Of a stretch of 64,000 bases of DNA, positions 1 through 13,260 are shown one piece after another. The position numbers were made by a program, and so were the translations under genes. The notes under the pieces were generated by a model that saw only the letters and a list, made by a program, of their open reading frames with translations, searched no databases and was not told the origin of the DNA. Each line of letters begins with the position of its first letter. Position 1 is the stretch's first letter. The stretch comes from Xestospongia muta (taxonomy: Eukaryota; Porifera; Demospongiae; Haplosclerida; Petrosiidae), in NCBI GenBank assembly GCA_963693285.1, contig OY848923.1, positions 3,048,038 through 3,112,037 of the forward strand, given 5' to 3'.

Positions 1-306
1 TTATCATTGTCTGTTTTATTTAAGAACTCTGTTCCTTCTTTGTAAGTCTTCAACACTTCAATCATTAACTCACCACAACGGTCATTATTACACCTCAACA
101 ATTCTTTAACCTACACAAATAAATCTTGTCACTAAATGTTGGATGACATATTTTGTACTTACTAAATATTCAAACAGAAGTTGAACTCCAGATTTTAAAT
201 CAGAGATGTCTTCACTTCTTTTGTCTTTTGGTAGGACAATGTCTAGTGGTAGAGCTATAGACAACAGAACTTGTGTTGCAAAAATGAGTACCACAGCATT
301 CTGCAT
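1..306 (-). CDS. Six-Cys secreted helical family, copy A (type 1, 3' part outside window)
   Basis: Exon 1 is 163-306 (48 codons, ATG at 306, donor GTAAGT); exon 2 starts at 110 after a TAG acceptor and runs off the left edge. The intron is phase 0. Exon 1 has a hydrophobic signal peptide (about residues 1-19, ending in S-I-A-L-P), a basic P-K-D-K-R stretch at 26-30 that could be a processing site, then an amphipathic segment ending in L-L-F-E-Y-L. Exon 2 keeps the first two family cysteines (R-C-N-N-D-R-C) and the conserved E-V-L-K-T-Y-K-E-G-T-E-F-L. The third exon lies beyond the window. No known family was recognised; the secreted nature is seen, the function is not. Confidence 0.75.
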
Positions 307-373
307 TATGAATTTTTTTAGAAGTAATAGAATTGAACACTCACTGACTTTTGATTGTAATCAGAAAATGCAC

Positions 374-411
374 CTTTTATACTACAAAGCAGGAAGTGTA
401 TGGAAAATCCC
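374..411 (-). promoter_or_regulatory. TATA box plus NF-kB-like site of copy A
   Basis: On the minus strand TATAAAAGG lies at 374-381, about 70 bp upstream of the copy A ATG. GGGATTTTCC (402-411, reading GGAAAATCCC on plus) matches the Rel/NF-kB consensus GGGRNNYYCC. The gap between the two is 20 bp, as in copies B and D. Confidence 0.5.
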
Positions 412-2357
412 AAATAGGATATCAGGAAGTTATGTAATGTTTCATATTTTAACCTAACTTGATATTTTTCATTTTTGTTTCATAATATAAACACGATAAG
501 TAAAGGTATTATATGTTATGTATGTTCTTTGGAGTCTCTCACATTGTTAATATTATTTAATGGAGTCCAGTATATGCTGAACTATGTTTGTCTTTAAGAT
601 TTCATTCATTGCTTACACTACAGTCAAAGCATATTCCTTATTCTTATTATAATAGTGCTGTTTACATAATATTGTTACTAAGATTGCTTAGCAACTGTAT
701 TTCCAATTATACAATCTGCTATATTCTTGAATCATAATAGCAAATTTAATAAAGCCAATAGAATATCAACTTTTTGTTGATGAGACATTGAATGACATGA
801 TAACTGATAGTAAATCTTATGGTATAAGGAAATTTTAATAATATATTAATTGAACCTGGTTAAGACTGTTTTTAAGAAACTCTCAAAAACAAGGAAATCA
901 ACAGAACAGTTAGAACTACATATACACACACTACCATGACAAGATATTAGGGCCAAATAGTTGTTGCCAAGTCATCTATATAATAAAGAATTTCCCATGA
1001 CCATATATGGCAATTGCATGTACATGTACATGCCCATGACCATGTATGCCAATACATGTACATGTACATGTATCCATGGTGATGTTGTTTGTCTTTCTCA
1101 GAAATGGAATCTTGCAATGTCCCCATTTCAATTGTTGTCTTAAGTATTCTTTAGATCACTAAGAGTGTGGGGGCTGCAGACAAGTTGGACAACATTCAAA
1201 GTTCTGAATGTCTATATTTGCAATCATTTAATTAATTCCTTAATGTCTATATCTTCTATTGATTGACTTATATATTATATTTCAAAACAATCTTGAAATT
1301 CCAAATTTAAATAGGAACAATTTGTACTATTCATGCTATGACAATGTATCTACTCATGGTAATTTCCATGGGTATACATACACATTGTATGCATGTAGTA
1401 TGACATGGACCATTCAACCACATAACAATACTAATGCATGTACATTGATAATTGTCATGGTGATGTAAGTTGTCTGTCAAGTATGCTACTTGTTTGACTC
1501 CCTAGAAATTGAAACTTTTCCCCCCAAATCTATGAATTAGAATATTAGTTTGGGAAATTTTAAGTAAATGTATACAGAGTTGATCATGTGTAATTTAATT
1601 TAGGAGAACCACACATGTTTATTGAAATATTTTTAGAAAATGGTTCAAAAGTTTAAAATGCAACATGTGTGGTTTTCTGAAATTGGGTCACATATAGTAA
1701 ACAACACACAATTTATTGGACAATCTAAAATATATTGTAAGGCCCATTTATGTGTAAGGTCATTGATTACTTAATAAAAGTCAACATTAGCTCTGGTGTT
1801 CTTGTAATAGATGTTTCAATCTTACAGTATAAATGTTAATAATAAATCATTATTACGTAACAAGATTATATATATTTGAAAAAATTATGCTATAATATTT
1901 ATTATTGTTTTAGAAGACACTGACTTTACACTAGCTAGAGCTACTAATATTTTAATTAGTAGCAGTGTCTGTAGATTTGATGAAGACTAGAATAATGCTA
2001 TAGGCAAAGAACAAAAAAATCAGTCGTAGTGCTTGTAGTTAGGTTTAATAAAGTTTATTGGTTGTTGTATATATGCGTTCGGAGGTTAAAGGATGAGGTT
2101 TGATTTCATTATAGATAATAGAGTAATAATTTATTGTATAGCACCTGGTCCAAAATGATTATAGGACTGTCTGGCATGGTACTCGTACCAGGCAGTAAAA
2201 AGAATAATAACAATGGAAATGCTGTCATTTGTACATTTAAACTACATTAAGCACATTAAAATAACTCACTGTGTTTATATCATTTCCTCAAAAATTTAAG
2301 TATAAAAGGTAATAAAAATTTTCGTTATGCTATTATTCTTAATGCAGCAATATATAA

Positions 2358-2458
2358 TAGGCAATGACTGTTTCCCTGACAGGAAGTCCATACTTTATTT
2401 TGTATTACAATATACAGCAAAGAATGACTTCCTGCCAGACAAATAGCTATTACCTATA
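2358..2458. repeat. Fold-back (MITE-like) element, copy 1
   Basis: Inverted arms: left ..CCTGACAGGAAGTC.., right ..GACTTCCTGCCAGACAAATAG.., around a centre with TTTTGTATTACAATATACA. The same arms recur at 8221, 12176, 18342, 21868, 28051 and, best preserved, at 63829-63940. No ORF. Confidence 0.65.
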
Positions 2459-3189
2459 TAATAATATTCATTTCTGATATTGTGTACAAACTCCTACGAA
2501 CATAACTGTGGACCATACAGGTATACTACTATAATTAATAACTTATATATATATATATATTTATGTATTGATGGCAATTTGTAGTACAAATTATTGAGGA
2601 ATTTTAAGATTGAAGGGAGAACAAAGGACATATAGTAATGGAATAGAGGGACTAACTAACATTTAAGGGATTGCCATACCTATAATCGTTCTAAGAATGA
2701 CAGTAAACAAGCCAAATAAAAATAAAATTTATAGTTTACTGTTAGTAATAATTCATAATGTTATATGCAATGTAATTATGATATCAGTTTATGGAGTATT
2801 GTAAAGTGAATTGGATAGCAATAATGCCAGCTTAATGTTTAATTAAACAACAGAAAACAAACATCATCAAACCAAAACAAAATATAAGGAAGAGTATTAA
2901 ATTGTTATAATAATAGTACTATTACATATATTACATTTAAAACATATAGCTCATACTACTAATGTATTACTAACATTTATTGTAATTTTTAATGTTTAAT
3001 ACACTCCATATACATTCTACTACAACACTTTGTAGTTGGCAGTCAAAACTATTTCATTAAACTACTCATGCCTTTAGTCATTTATTATCACTATAGTAAC
3101 TGTCACGCAATTGCAAAATTGGCCCCCCGGGCCTATTATTGTCACGCCAAAGCAGCCCCCTTCACATTCTGCCATTCGAACTTATTTAC

Positions 3190-3750
3190 TTTGTTAGGTC
3201 TTTATGATGATGGAAATTCCTAGAATAATAACAAATAACAACGGTAAGGAAAACAAGAATAAGTTTGATGACGAGTTGTCAAAACAGTTAGGAATTAAAT
3301 GTATTTTTACAACTTTTACCAGCCTCACTTATTTTAGAAAACAAATATAGTTATGGTCAATCACTTTTTAAAATTTTACAGGCAAATAGACTTGAAGAAA
3401 AGTATGATCAAGCCCTTCAAGGTATGCTAGTTAAATTTGTCCTAGACAAGAAGGATTTGCAATGATCTTGACATATGCATATGCATGTAATACTTCTATT
3501 AATGAGTCACCATCTTAAATTCATTTGAACTAATTTTTGTTTGAAAGCCTTCCTTCCAATTGACATTGAAATTGACAACAAATTCCAGAAGAGCTGTTAG
3601 ACCATCTATCTAACAGAAAAGATGAAAATGTTCAAGTAGTCACTGACGAATAGGCTAGAAAACGTGCTAGTCCCAATGCCTTTATAGTTAGAAAGAAAGT
3701 GTTGAAGAAAGACACGAGAAGGAAAAAACAGCTATTTCATTTAATTACTT
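3190..3750 (+). pseudogene. Decayed plus-strand gene, unknown family, copy 1
   Basis: Exon-like pieces can be read on plus: one with G-K-E-N-K-N-K-F-D-D-E-L-S-K-Q near 3240-3300, one with A-N-R-L-E-E-K-Y-D-Q-A-L-Q after a TTACAG acceptor near 3385, and one with P-I-D-I-E-I-D and L-D-H-L-S-N-R-K-D-E-N-V-Q near 3555-3640. The third is broken by a TAG after V-V-T-D-E. The charged, helix-prone composition resembles a coiled coil. Related pieces occur at 9065-9610 and 14555-14790. I do not recognise the protein. Confidence 0.35.
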
Positions 3751-4079
3751 CATATCATTCTTTTAGTCATTTATGTTCATTATAGTAACCTTAATACTAT
3801 GTAATCTTAATGGATTAGAGTTTAGTTCATGACTGGTATCCTATAGCTGTACTTATTACCATAAATTATAATGTGGTCATGTAATAATATCATACTCAAA
3901 GATACACTTAATATCAATTTGCATTTGCTGGTTGTTATGTGACACAATTACCCACTACAAAATGCATTGTAACTTTATTCCAGTATGTCCTTTTATGGCA
4001 CACAATATAATAATTTATGTTAGTCACATTTTAGTCAAGTCAAGTCAATAATTCTAATGTGGTTTATTTATGGGTGCTC

Positions 4080-4335
4080 ACTTGATTCATACTTTATGTA
4101 GTCATAGTCATAGCTAAAATATATGCTGAGCATATTATAAAGTAATATGCTGGAGAGACAGCATCAGCAATAACATTTGAATCCCAACTCGTAATATTGT
4201 CATTAATGAATATCCTCAATGAAATATGATGTCATAATTACTGAGTGATTTATTTACTACATGTACATGTACACCTGTTTGTACTGTATTTATTGGTTCA
4301 TGTTTTATAGTAACAGATTGTATACAATTCATGTA
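4080..4335 (-). pseudogene. Decayed copy of a minus-strand ORF family
   Basis: Nucleotide similarity by eye to the open copies at 13021-13317, 19427-19630 and 29379-29711 (shared words around CATAGCTAAA, GGAGAGACAGCAT and the end near TGAATTG), but stops interrupt the frame. Other degraded copies lie near 9965-10215, 15470-15720, 20720-20825 and 22890-23125. Confidence 0.3.
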
Positions 4336-4661
4336 TAACTAACAATGAATTACTAAATACATAATTGAGCTATATGCTCTTATTAGGAAATAGATATGCC
4401 ATACAATCAATCCTCATTTGTAAAGAAGCAGTTTATCTTGGAGATCTAGAAAGTTGTTTTATTTTGGTTAAGCTACTTTTAAAGGAGGAAGTTAATTTCT
4501 CAATGATTATTATATTATTGTTAAAATACGCATATTCTTATCATATAAAATTAATCTTGAATAATAATTTTAAAAATTGATTACATGGCAATAAAAAGTT
4601 ATGTATATAGTTAGCATTAAGATAGAGGTAATGAGTCATTATAAATTGTTGTGTATAAATG

Positions 4662-5299
4662 CTATTTATCTTTTGGACAGATACTAATATATAATTCAGG
4701 TAATCTCTTATTGAGCCATTTACATTTCTCCACATTTCCACTCTCTAAGTCATTTGTTTTTTGCCTCAATTTATAAATCTGGTGAAGTATTAATAACTTA
4801 TACTGCAAATCTTTATATTTTGATGAATCACAATAGAGCAAATCATTTTTAGAATAAACAGATTGTATCTATGAATATAATAAAGACAATTGTTAAAACA
4901 TTTTAACATTATTATATTAACTTACAAAATTGCAGTTATAGGTCACAAGTTTATCTGTTAGTTTCAAAACACCATAAAGTTCCTTAACATTGTCTGTTTG
5001 ATTTAAGAACTTTATTCCTTCTTTGTGAGTCGTCAACACTTCCATCAATGACTGACCACAACGGTCATCATCACACTTTAAATTGTTAACCTATACATAC
5101 ACATTATAAATCATATCAGTATATCTTGGATGACATATTCTGTACTTACTAAATATTGAAAGAGAAGTTCGATTCCAGACTTTAAATCAGTGACTTTTTC
5201 TTTAGAAAGTTGTTTACTTTTTTGAAGGACAATGTCTAATGGTAGAGCTGTAGATAACAGAACTTGTGTTGCAAAAATGAGTACCACAGCATTCTGCAT
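4662..5299 (-). CDS. Six-Cys secreted helical family, copy B (type 1), 173 aa
   Basis: Three exons: 5150-5299 (50 codons), 4926-5090 (55 codons), 4662-4868 (68 codons plus TAG). Both introns are phase 0 with GTAAGT-like donors and TAG acceptors. Signal peptide about residues 1-19 (M-Q-N-A-V-V-L-I-F-A...), then no R-D-K-R site (L-Q-K-S-K instead). Six cysteines at about 56, 61, 103, 118, 154 and 169. The segments L-K-S-G-I-E-L-L-F, M-E-V-L-T-T-H-K, V-K-E-L-Y-G-V-L-K-L and L-Q-Y-K-L-L-I-L-H look like amphipathic helices. Nothing enzymatic is visible, so a secreted ligand, defence or structural protein are all possible. Almost identical to copy D. Confidence 0.8.
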
Positions 5300-5366
5300 T
5301 ATAAATCTTTTTAGAAGTGATAGAATTGAACACTCACTGACTTTTGATTGTAATCAGAAAATGCAT

Positions 5367-5405
5367 CTTTTTATACTAAAAAGTAAGAACTATAAGGGAT
5401 TTCCC
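5367..5405 (-). promoter_or_regulatory. TATA box plus NF-kB-like palindrome of copy B
   Basis: TATAAAAAG (minus strand, 5367-5375) lies about 70 bp upstream of the ATG. GGGATTTCCC at 5396-5405 fits GGGRNNYYCC exactly. The 20-bp gap equals that of copies A and D. Confidence 0.55.
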
Positions 5406-8220
5406 AAACAGGAAGACATGTAACTTTCATTATAATATTTTAACTTATTTAAAATTTTTCATTTTTAATTGTTATTATAAACATGACAAGTAAAAGTATT
5501 ACATATTATATATAGTAGTTTCTTTGAGGTCTGTCATATTATTAATGTTACTTAATTTAGTCCAATATTTACTGAACTATTTTTGTCTTTAAAATTTTAC
5601 ATATGGCTTACATAACAATAAACGTTTCAAAAAAGTCATTGATTCTTCTGTTATCTGTATTAAATTTGCTATTATGATTCAACTATGTGGCAGATTATAT
5701 AATTAAAATTACATTTACTAAATAATATTATAATAACAACAATTACAGGTGTTAGATGTAGTAAACAACACTATTGTATATACATTGAATGATATGATAA
5801 CTGATATCAGGATATCTCCTGGCTTATGGAAGTTTTACTAATATAAAAATTATATTAGGTAAAGATTATCTCTATGAAATTATCAAAACTAACAAATAAA
5901 AAAAGGAAAAATAATTTACATTATGATACTACCATGACAAGGGGATAAAGGCCAGCTGTCTGTATAACAAAAATTACCCAGCATCATGTCATGCCAATAC
6001 ATCTACATATATCCATGGTGATCTTGTTTGTCTTTCTCAAAAATTGAAATGTAACCTTGTAATGTTCCCATTTCAATTATATTATAATATATTTTATATA
6101 TACTATATTCTTTAGAATACAAAGTGAGTGAGGAAGTTACAGACAAATTGGACATTCCATAAATACTAATGCACATACATGTACATCAATGTCATAATAA
6201 TGTAAGTTGTCATGGTAATATAGGATGTGTATTAAATATGCTAATGTGTTCCTATTTGATTTCCCAGAAAATATTGATGACAAATCGGGAAATTTAAGAA
6301 AGTGTGTACAGTGTTGTTGTCATATGATAAACAACAAACATTTTTATGTTAGATATGATAGTACATCTAATTGTTGTATGATCAATGGGATATATGATGT
6401 AAAATATAAAATTTTGATTGTGTGCATTCATACAATATCTTTTTATTTGGTTATATGCATACCCACTTATCTATCAGATGTATTTACTTAATAAAAGAGA
6501 TCAGTATGTAATCTGTTAGTTTATGTTGGTCTCATAACATGTTGTTTTAGTCTTACAGTGTAAATTTTACTGACAAATCATATTACATATTATAGAATTT
6601 TGAAAATGACATCATTTGAATATAAAACATGTTTAAAATTACATTTAAAAATTTTAATTAATTAACATTTAGTTATGAATGTAGTAGTAATTACTTAAAT
6701 TACATTGTTTATTGTCTATTAAATTAATTTTTATCCCCATTTTATGAGATACAAGTCAAGGAAATGAACAAAACAGTTAGAACTACATATACACACACTA
6801 CCATGACAAGATATTAGGGTCAAATAGTTGTTGCCAAGTCATCTATATAGTAAAGAATTTCCCATGACCATATATGGCAATTACATGTACATGTACATGC
6901 CCATAATCATGTATGCCAATACATGTACATGTATCCATGGTGATCTTGTTTGTCTTTCTCAGAAATGGAAATCTTGCAATGTCCCCATTTCAATTGTTGT
7001 CTTAAGTATTCTTTAACTCACTAAAAGAGTGTGGGGGCTGCAGACAAATTGGACAACGTTCAAAGTTCTGAATGTCTATATTTGCAATCATTTAATTAAA
7101 TCCTTAATGTCTATATCTTCTATTGATTGACTTATATATTATATTTCAAAACAATCTTGAAATTCCAAATTTAAATAGGAACAATTTGTACTATTCATGC
7201 TATAACAATGTGTCTACTCATGGTAATTTCCATGGGTATACATACACATTGTATGCATGTAGTATGACATGGATCATTCAACCACACAACAATACTAATG
7301 CATGTACATTGATAATTGTCATGGTGATGTAAGTTGTCTGTCAAGTATGCTACTTGTTTGACTCCCTAGAAATTGAAACTTTTCCCCCCAAATCTATGAA
7401 TTAGAATATTAGTTTGGGAAATTTTAAGTAAATGTACACAGAGTTGATATCATGTGTAATTTAATTTAGGAGAACCACACACGTTTATTGAAATATTTTA
7501 AGAAAATGGTTCAAAAGTTTAAAATTCAACATGTGTGGTTTTATGAAATTGGGTCACATATAGTAAACAACACACAATTTATTGGACAATCTAAAATATA
7601 TTGTAAGGCCCATTTATGTGTAAGGTCATTGATTACTTAATAAAAGTCAACATTAGCTCTGGTGTTCTCGTAATAGATGTTTCAATCTTACAGTATAAAT
7701 GTTAATAATAAATCATTATTACATAACAAGATTATATATATTTGAAAAAATCATGCTATAATATTTATTATTGTTTAAGAAGACACTGACTTTACACTAG
7801 CTAGAGCTACTAATATTATATAATTAATAGCAGTGTCTGTAGATTCGATGAAGACTAGAATAATGTTATAGGCAAAGAACAAAAATATCAGTCGTAGTGC
7901 TCGTGGTTAGGTTTAATAAAGTTTATTGGTTTTTGTATATATGCGTTTGGCGGTTAAAGGATGAGGTTTGATTTCATTATAGATAATAGAGTAATAATTT
8001 ATTGCATACCACCTGGTCCAAAACGATTATAGGACTGTTTGGCACGGTACTCGTACGAGGCAGTAAAAGAATAATAATGGAAATTTGGTCATTTGTACAT
8101 TTAAACTACATTAAGCACATTAAAATAACTCACTGGGTTTATATCATTTCCTCAAAAATTTAAGTACAAAAGGTACTAAAAATTTTCGTTATGTTATTAT
8201 TCTTAATGCAGCAATATATA

Positions 8221-8320
8221 ATAGGCAATGACTGTTTCCCTGACAGGAAGTCCATACTTTATTTTGTATTACAATATACAGCAAAGAATGACTTCCTGCC
8301 AGACAAATAGCTATTACCTA
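8221..8320. repeat. Fold-back element, copy 2
   Basis: Same arms and centre as 2358-2458 (ACTGTTTCCCTGACAGGAAG ... GACTTCCTGCCAGACAAATA); part of the duplicated block, so not an independent insertion. Confidence 0.65.
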
Positions 8321-9064
8321 TAATAATATTCATTTCTGATATTGTGTACAAACTCCTACGAACATAACTGTGGGCCATACAGGTATACTACTATAATTTA
8401 TAACTATACATATATATATATATATATATTTATGTATTGATGGCAATTTGTAGTACAAATTATTGAGGAGTTTTAAGATTGAAGGGAGAACAAAGGACAT
8501 ATAGTAATGGAATAGAGGGACTAACTAACATTTAAGGGATTGCCATACCTATAATTGTTCTAAGAATGACAGTAAACAAGCCAAATAAAAATAAAATTTA
8601 AAGTTTACTGTTAGTAATAATTAATGATGTTATATGTAATGTAATTATGATGTCAGTTTATGATGTATTGTAAAGTGAATTAGATAGCAATAATGCCAGC
8701 TTAATGCTCAATAAAACAACAGAAAACAAACGTCATCAAACCAAAACAAAATAAGGAAGAGTATTAAATTGTTATAATAATAGTACTATTACATATATTA
8801 CATTTAAAACATATAGCTCATACTATTAATGTATTATTAAATAAATCGTAATTTTTAATGTTTAATACACTCTATATACATTCTACTACAACACTTTGTA
8901 GTTGGCAGTCAAAACTATTTCATTAAACTACTCATGCCTTTAGTCATTTATTATCACTATAGTAACTGTCACGAAATTGCAAAATTGGCCCCCGGGCCTA
9001 TTATGGTCATGCCAAAGCAGCCCCCTTCACGTTCTGCCATTCAAACGTATTTACTTTGTTAGGT

Positions 9065-9610
9065 CTTTATGATGATGGGAATTTCTAGAATAATAACAAG
9101 TAACAATGGTAAGGAAAACAAGAATAAGTTTGATGACAAGTTGTCAAAACAGTTAGGAATTAAATGTATTTTTTTAACTTTTACCAGCCTCACTTATTTT
9201 AGAAAACAAATATAGTTATGGTCAATCACTTTTTAAAATTTTACAGGCAAATAGACTTGAAGAAAAGTATGATCCAGCCCTTCAAGGTATGCTAGTTAAG
9301 TTTGTCCTAGACAAGAAAGATTCGGGATGACTTTCTTGACACATGCATATGCATACAGTACTTCTGTTAATGAGTCACCATCTTAAATTCATTTGAACTA
9401 ATTTTGGTTTGAAAGCCTTCCTTCCAATTGACATTGAAATTGACGACAAAATTCCAGAAGAGCAGTTAGACCATCTATCTAACAGAAAAGATGAAAATGT
9501 TCAAGCAGTCACTGACCATAGGCTAGAAAACATGCTAGTCCTAATGCCTTTATAGTTAGAGAGAAAGTGTTGAAGAAAGATATGAGAAGGAAAAATAGCT
9601 ATTTCATTTA
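9065..9610 (+). pseudogene. Decayed plus-strand gene, unknown family, copy 2
   Basis: Same exon-like pieces as 3190-3750. Here the third piece reads E-E-Q-L-D-H-L-S-N-R-K-D-E-N-V-Q-A-V-T-D-H-R-L-E-N before the frame diverges, so it is less damaged at that point than copy 1. Later parts are deleted relative to the copy at 14.6 kb. Confidence 0.35.
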
Positions 9611-10261
9611 ATTACTTCATATCATTCTTTTAGTCATTTATGTTCATTATAGTAACCTTAATACTATTGTAACCTTAATGGATTAAATTTTAGTTCATGA
9701 CTGGTGTCCTATAGCTGTACTTATTATTATTAATTATAATGTGGTCATGTAATAATATCATACTCAAAGATACACTTAGTATCACTTTGCATTTGTTGGT
9801 TGTTATGTGACACAATTACCCCCTACAAAATGCATTGTAACTTTATTCCAGCATGTCCTTTTGTGGCACACAATATAATAATTTTATGTTATTCACATTT
9901 TAGTCAAGTCAAGTCAATAATTCTAATGTGGTTTTTTTCATGAGTGCTCACTTGATTCATGCTTTATGTAGTTATAGTCATAGCTAAATATATGCTGACC
10001 ATATTATGAAGTAATATGCTGGAGAAACAGCATCTGAAATAACGTTTGAATCCCAACTCGTAATATTGTCATTAATGGATATCCTCAATGAAATCTGATG
10101 TCATAATTACTGAGTGATTTATTTACTACATGTACATGTACACCTGTTTGTACTGTATTCATCGGTTCAAGTTTTATAGTAACAGATTGTATACAATTCG
10201 TGTATAACTAACAATGAATTACTAAATACATAATTGAGCTATATACTCTTATTAGGAAATC

Positions 10262-10460
10262 TAGTGAAGTATTAATAGCTTATACTGCAAATCTCTATAT
10301 TTTGGTGAATCACAATAAAACTAAATTTAGTCCAATATTTACTTAACTATTTTTGTCTTACATTAGAAGTGATAGAATTGAACACTCAGTGACTTTTGAT
10401 TGTAATCAGAAAATGCATCTTTTTATACTAAAAGTAAGAACTATAAGGGATTTCCCAAAC
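10262..10460 (-). pseudogene. Six-Cys family remnant, copy C
   Basis: About 70 bp similar to exon 3 (TAATAGCTTATACTGCAAATCTCTATATTTTGGTGAATCACAAT on plus) is followed directly by the distal upstream segment and then the leader and promoter segment; exons 1 and 2 and most of exon 3 are deleted. The TATA and GGGATTTCCC (10447-10456) of the promoter survive. Flank to about 11760 matches the copy B flank. Confidence 0.6.
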
Positions 10461-12175
10461 AGGAAGACATGTAACTTTCATTGTAATATTTTAACCTATT
10501 TAAAATTTTTCATTTTTAATTGTTATTATAAGCATGACAAGTAAAAGTATTACATATTATATATAGTAGTTTCTTTTGAGGTCTGTCATATTATTAATGT
10601 TACTTAATTCAGTCCAATATTTACTGAACTATTTTTGTCTTTAAAATTTTACATATGGCTTACATAACAATAAACGTTTCAAAAAAGTCATTGATTCTTC
10701 TGTTATCTGTATTAAATTTGCTATTATGATTCAACTATGTGGCAGATTATATAATTGAAATTACATTTACTAAGTAATATTATAATAACAACAATTACAG
10801 GTGTTACATGTAGTAAACAACACTATTGTATATACATTGAATGATATGATAACTGATATCACGATATCTCCTGACTTATGGAAGTTTTGCTAATATAAAA
10901 ATTGTATTAGGTGAAGATTGTGTCTATGAAATTATCAAAACTAACAACTAAAAAGGAAAAAATAATTTACATTATGATATTACCATGACAAGCCCATAAA
11001 GGCCAGCTGTTTATATAATAAAAAACACCCAGCACATGTCATGCCAATACATGTACATGTATCCATGGTGATCTTGTTTGTCTTTATCAAAAATGGAAAC
11101 ATAACCTTGTAATGTTCCCATTTCAATTATTTTATAATATATTATATTCTTTAGAATACAAAGTGAATGAGTAATTTACAGACAAATTGGACATTCCATA
11201 GATACTAATGCATGTACATCATTGTCATAATAATGTAAGTTGTCATGACAATGTAGGATGTGTATTAAATATGCTAATGTGTTCCTATTTGATTTCCCAG
11301 AAAATATTGATGACATATTGGGAAATTTAAGAAAGTGTGTACAGTGTTGTTGGCATATGATAAACAACAAACATTTTTATGATAGATATGATAGTACATC
11401 TAATTGTTGTATGATCAATGGGATACATGATATAAAATATGAAATTTTGATTGTGTGCATTCATATAATATCTTTTTATTTAGTTAATTGCATACCCACT
11501 TATCTATCAGATGTATTTACTTAATAAAAGAGATGAATATGTAATCTGTTAGTTTATGTAGGTCTCATAACATGTTGTTTTAGTCTTACAGTGTAAATTT
11601 TACTGACAAATCTTATTACATATTATAGAATTTTGAAAATGACATCATTTGAATATAAAACATGCTTAAAAATTACATTTAAAATTAAATTTTAATATTT
11701 AAATTTAATTAACATTTAGTTATGAATGTAGTAGTAATTACTTAAATTACAATACTAGTCAACTGTACTGTAACTGTCCGTGTACTTCCATTTAGGAAGT
11801 ATATTGTAGTGTAGATTACTAATTACTTGTACGTATCATTTTCCAAAAGACTGTTAATATAATAAAGTACACGGCTAATAGATCATTTTAGGACATCTCT
11901 TAAGCACAATAGAAAGCATCACAGATATTTGTACCATCAAGTAAACTTAAGGATGAAGTTATAAATATCTTTTGAAGTATTGAATGTAGAGTTTTTTAAT
12001 TTTATTCAAATCCAGACTTATATAGTGTACTCAATGTGCTTCCTTCATTGATTATTGTTAAAACATAATATTATGTTGTGCTTATATCATCAGTTCCTCA
12101 AGATATTATTAATTACAAAAGGTACTAATCATTGTTATGTTGTTATCATTAATGTAGCATTACATATCATTGAAA
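10461..12175. other. Upstream spacer of copy C; no gene supported
   Basis: Matches the upstream spacers of copies B (5406-6720) and D (16791-18060). It contains an 88-codon ORF (11258-11524) that is also open in the copy B spacer but is broken by a 7-bp deletion in the copy D spacer, so I do not call it a gene. Confidence 0.6.
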
Positions 12176-12262
12176 GTGACTATTTGTCTGGCAGGATGTT
12201 TACTTTTTGTTGTGTATTGGAATATACAACAAAGTATAAATTCTTGCCAAAAAATAGCAATT
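12176..12262. repeat. Fold-back element, copy 3
   Basis: Left arm GACTATTTGTCTGGCAGGA, right arm TTCTTGCCAAAAAATAGC, centre TTGTTGTGTATTGGAATATACAACAA. A (TG)n tract follows at about 12347-12363. Confidence 0.6.
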
Positions 12263-12699
12263 ACTTGTATGATAATATTTATTTTGATCCTGTATACAAA
12301 CTGTTACAGTGTAATTAAGGATAAATCTATAATAAATTATAACCTATATGTGTGTGTGTGTGTATTGAAGGTAATTTGTGGTACAAAATATTGAGGAATT
12401 TTGAGGAATAAGGGAGAACAATGGGCATATAGTAAGTGAGTAGAGGGACTAACTAACATTTAAGGGATTATCATACTTATAATCTTTCTACAAATGACAG
12501 TAAACAAGAAAAATAAAGATATAATTTATAGTTTGCTGTTAGTAATAAATAATGATGTTATATGTAATGTAATTATGATATCAGTTTATGATGTATTGTA
12601 AAGTGAATTGGATACCAATATTGTCAGCTTAATGCTCAATGGAACAACAGAAAAGAAACTCTCAAACCAACAAATAAGGAAGAGTATTGCATTATTGTA

Positions 12700-13260
12700 A
12701 TAACAGTACTATAGTAACCTTGATAGACTACAGTTTAGTCCATGGTTGGTGTCTATAGCTGTACTCATGTTAGTTATAATGTGGTCATGTAGTAATATCA
12801 TGTTCAAGGTATACTTAGTATCAATTTCATTTGTTGGTTGTTGTGTCACACAATTACCTTTCACTTAATCCTAGTATGTTCTCTTTGGAGGAAGGAATAT
12901 ACCGGGATAAAGTTACAATGTATTTTGAAGAGGATAATTGTGTCACACAATATCCACCATTGGCAATTGCATGAAACACTATCAAAGTCTGTAACTACAT
13001 CACAGTAAAACGTGGTTTTCTCATGGGTAGTCACTTGATTTGTGCTTTATACAGTCATATTCATAGCTAAAATTTATGCTGTCTGTATTATGAAGTAATG
13101 TCTTGGAGAGACAACACCTGTAACATTTGACTCCCACACTTTGCAGTATTTTCATCAAAGAATATCCTAAATCTGATGTCATAGTCACAGATTGAATTAA
13201 GTACAAGTACCATCTGTCTTTAATGTTGCTGTTAGTTCTACTCTTCATTGTTGCTGTTAA
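12700..13260. repeat. Duplicated spacer block (partner about 19030-19590)
   Basis: Long stretches such as the run from CTTGATAGACTACAGTTTAGTCC onward are the same at 12718 and 19048 apart from a few substitutions. A third, more diverged version lies at 20390-20820 and a fourth at 22590-23060. Confidence 0.75.

Larger units (their letters stand above)
890..4390. repeat. Large duplicated block, left copy (partner 6757-10262)
   Basis: By eye nearly every line from about 890 to 4390 reappears at 6757-10262 in the same order and orientation, with scattered substitutions and small indels. The block contains CATGTA repeats, a fold-back element, a decayed plus-strand gene and a decayed minus-strand ORF, but no intact gene. 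Short ORFs inside it (for example 1259-1468) are shared only because the DNA is duplicated. Identity was not computed. Confidence 0.85.
6757..10262. repeat. Large duplicated block, right copy (partner 890-4390)
   Basis: Same order of landmarks as the left copy: CATGTA repeats, a fold-back element at 8221-8320, a decayed plus-strand gene at 9065-9610. The right edge is sharp: at 10262 the sequence jumps into a remnant of a family gene, whereas the left copy continues with about 390 bp more spacer. Confidence 0.85.

Noticed and set aside
1259..1468. 69-aa ORF also open at 7123-7332
   Set aside because: The two copies lie in a recent block duplication, the peptide has no leader or motif, and both are flanked by CATGTA repeats.
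4541..4741. 66-aa minus ORF at the copy B 3' end
   Set aside because: An overlapping alternative frame of exon 3, which is better explained by the six-cysteine frame.
6225..6491. 88-aa cysteine-containing ORF, also open at 11258-11524
   Set aside because: The third copy of this spacer (about 17585-17850) has a 7-bp deletion that breaks the frame; there is no signal peptide or splice context.
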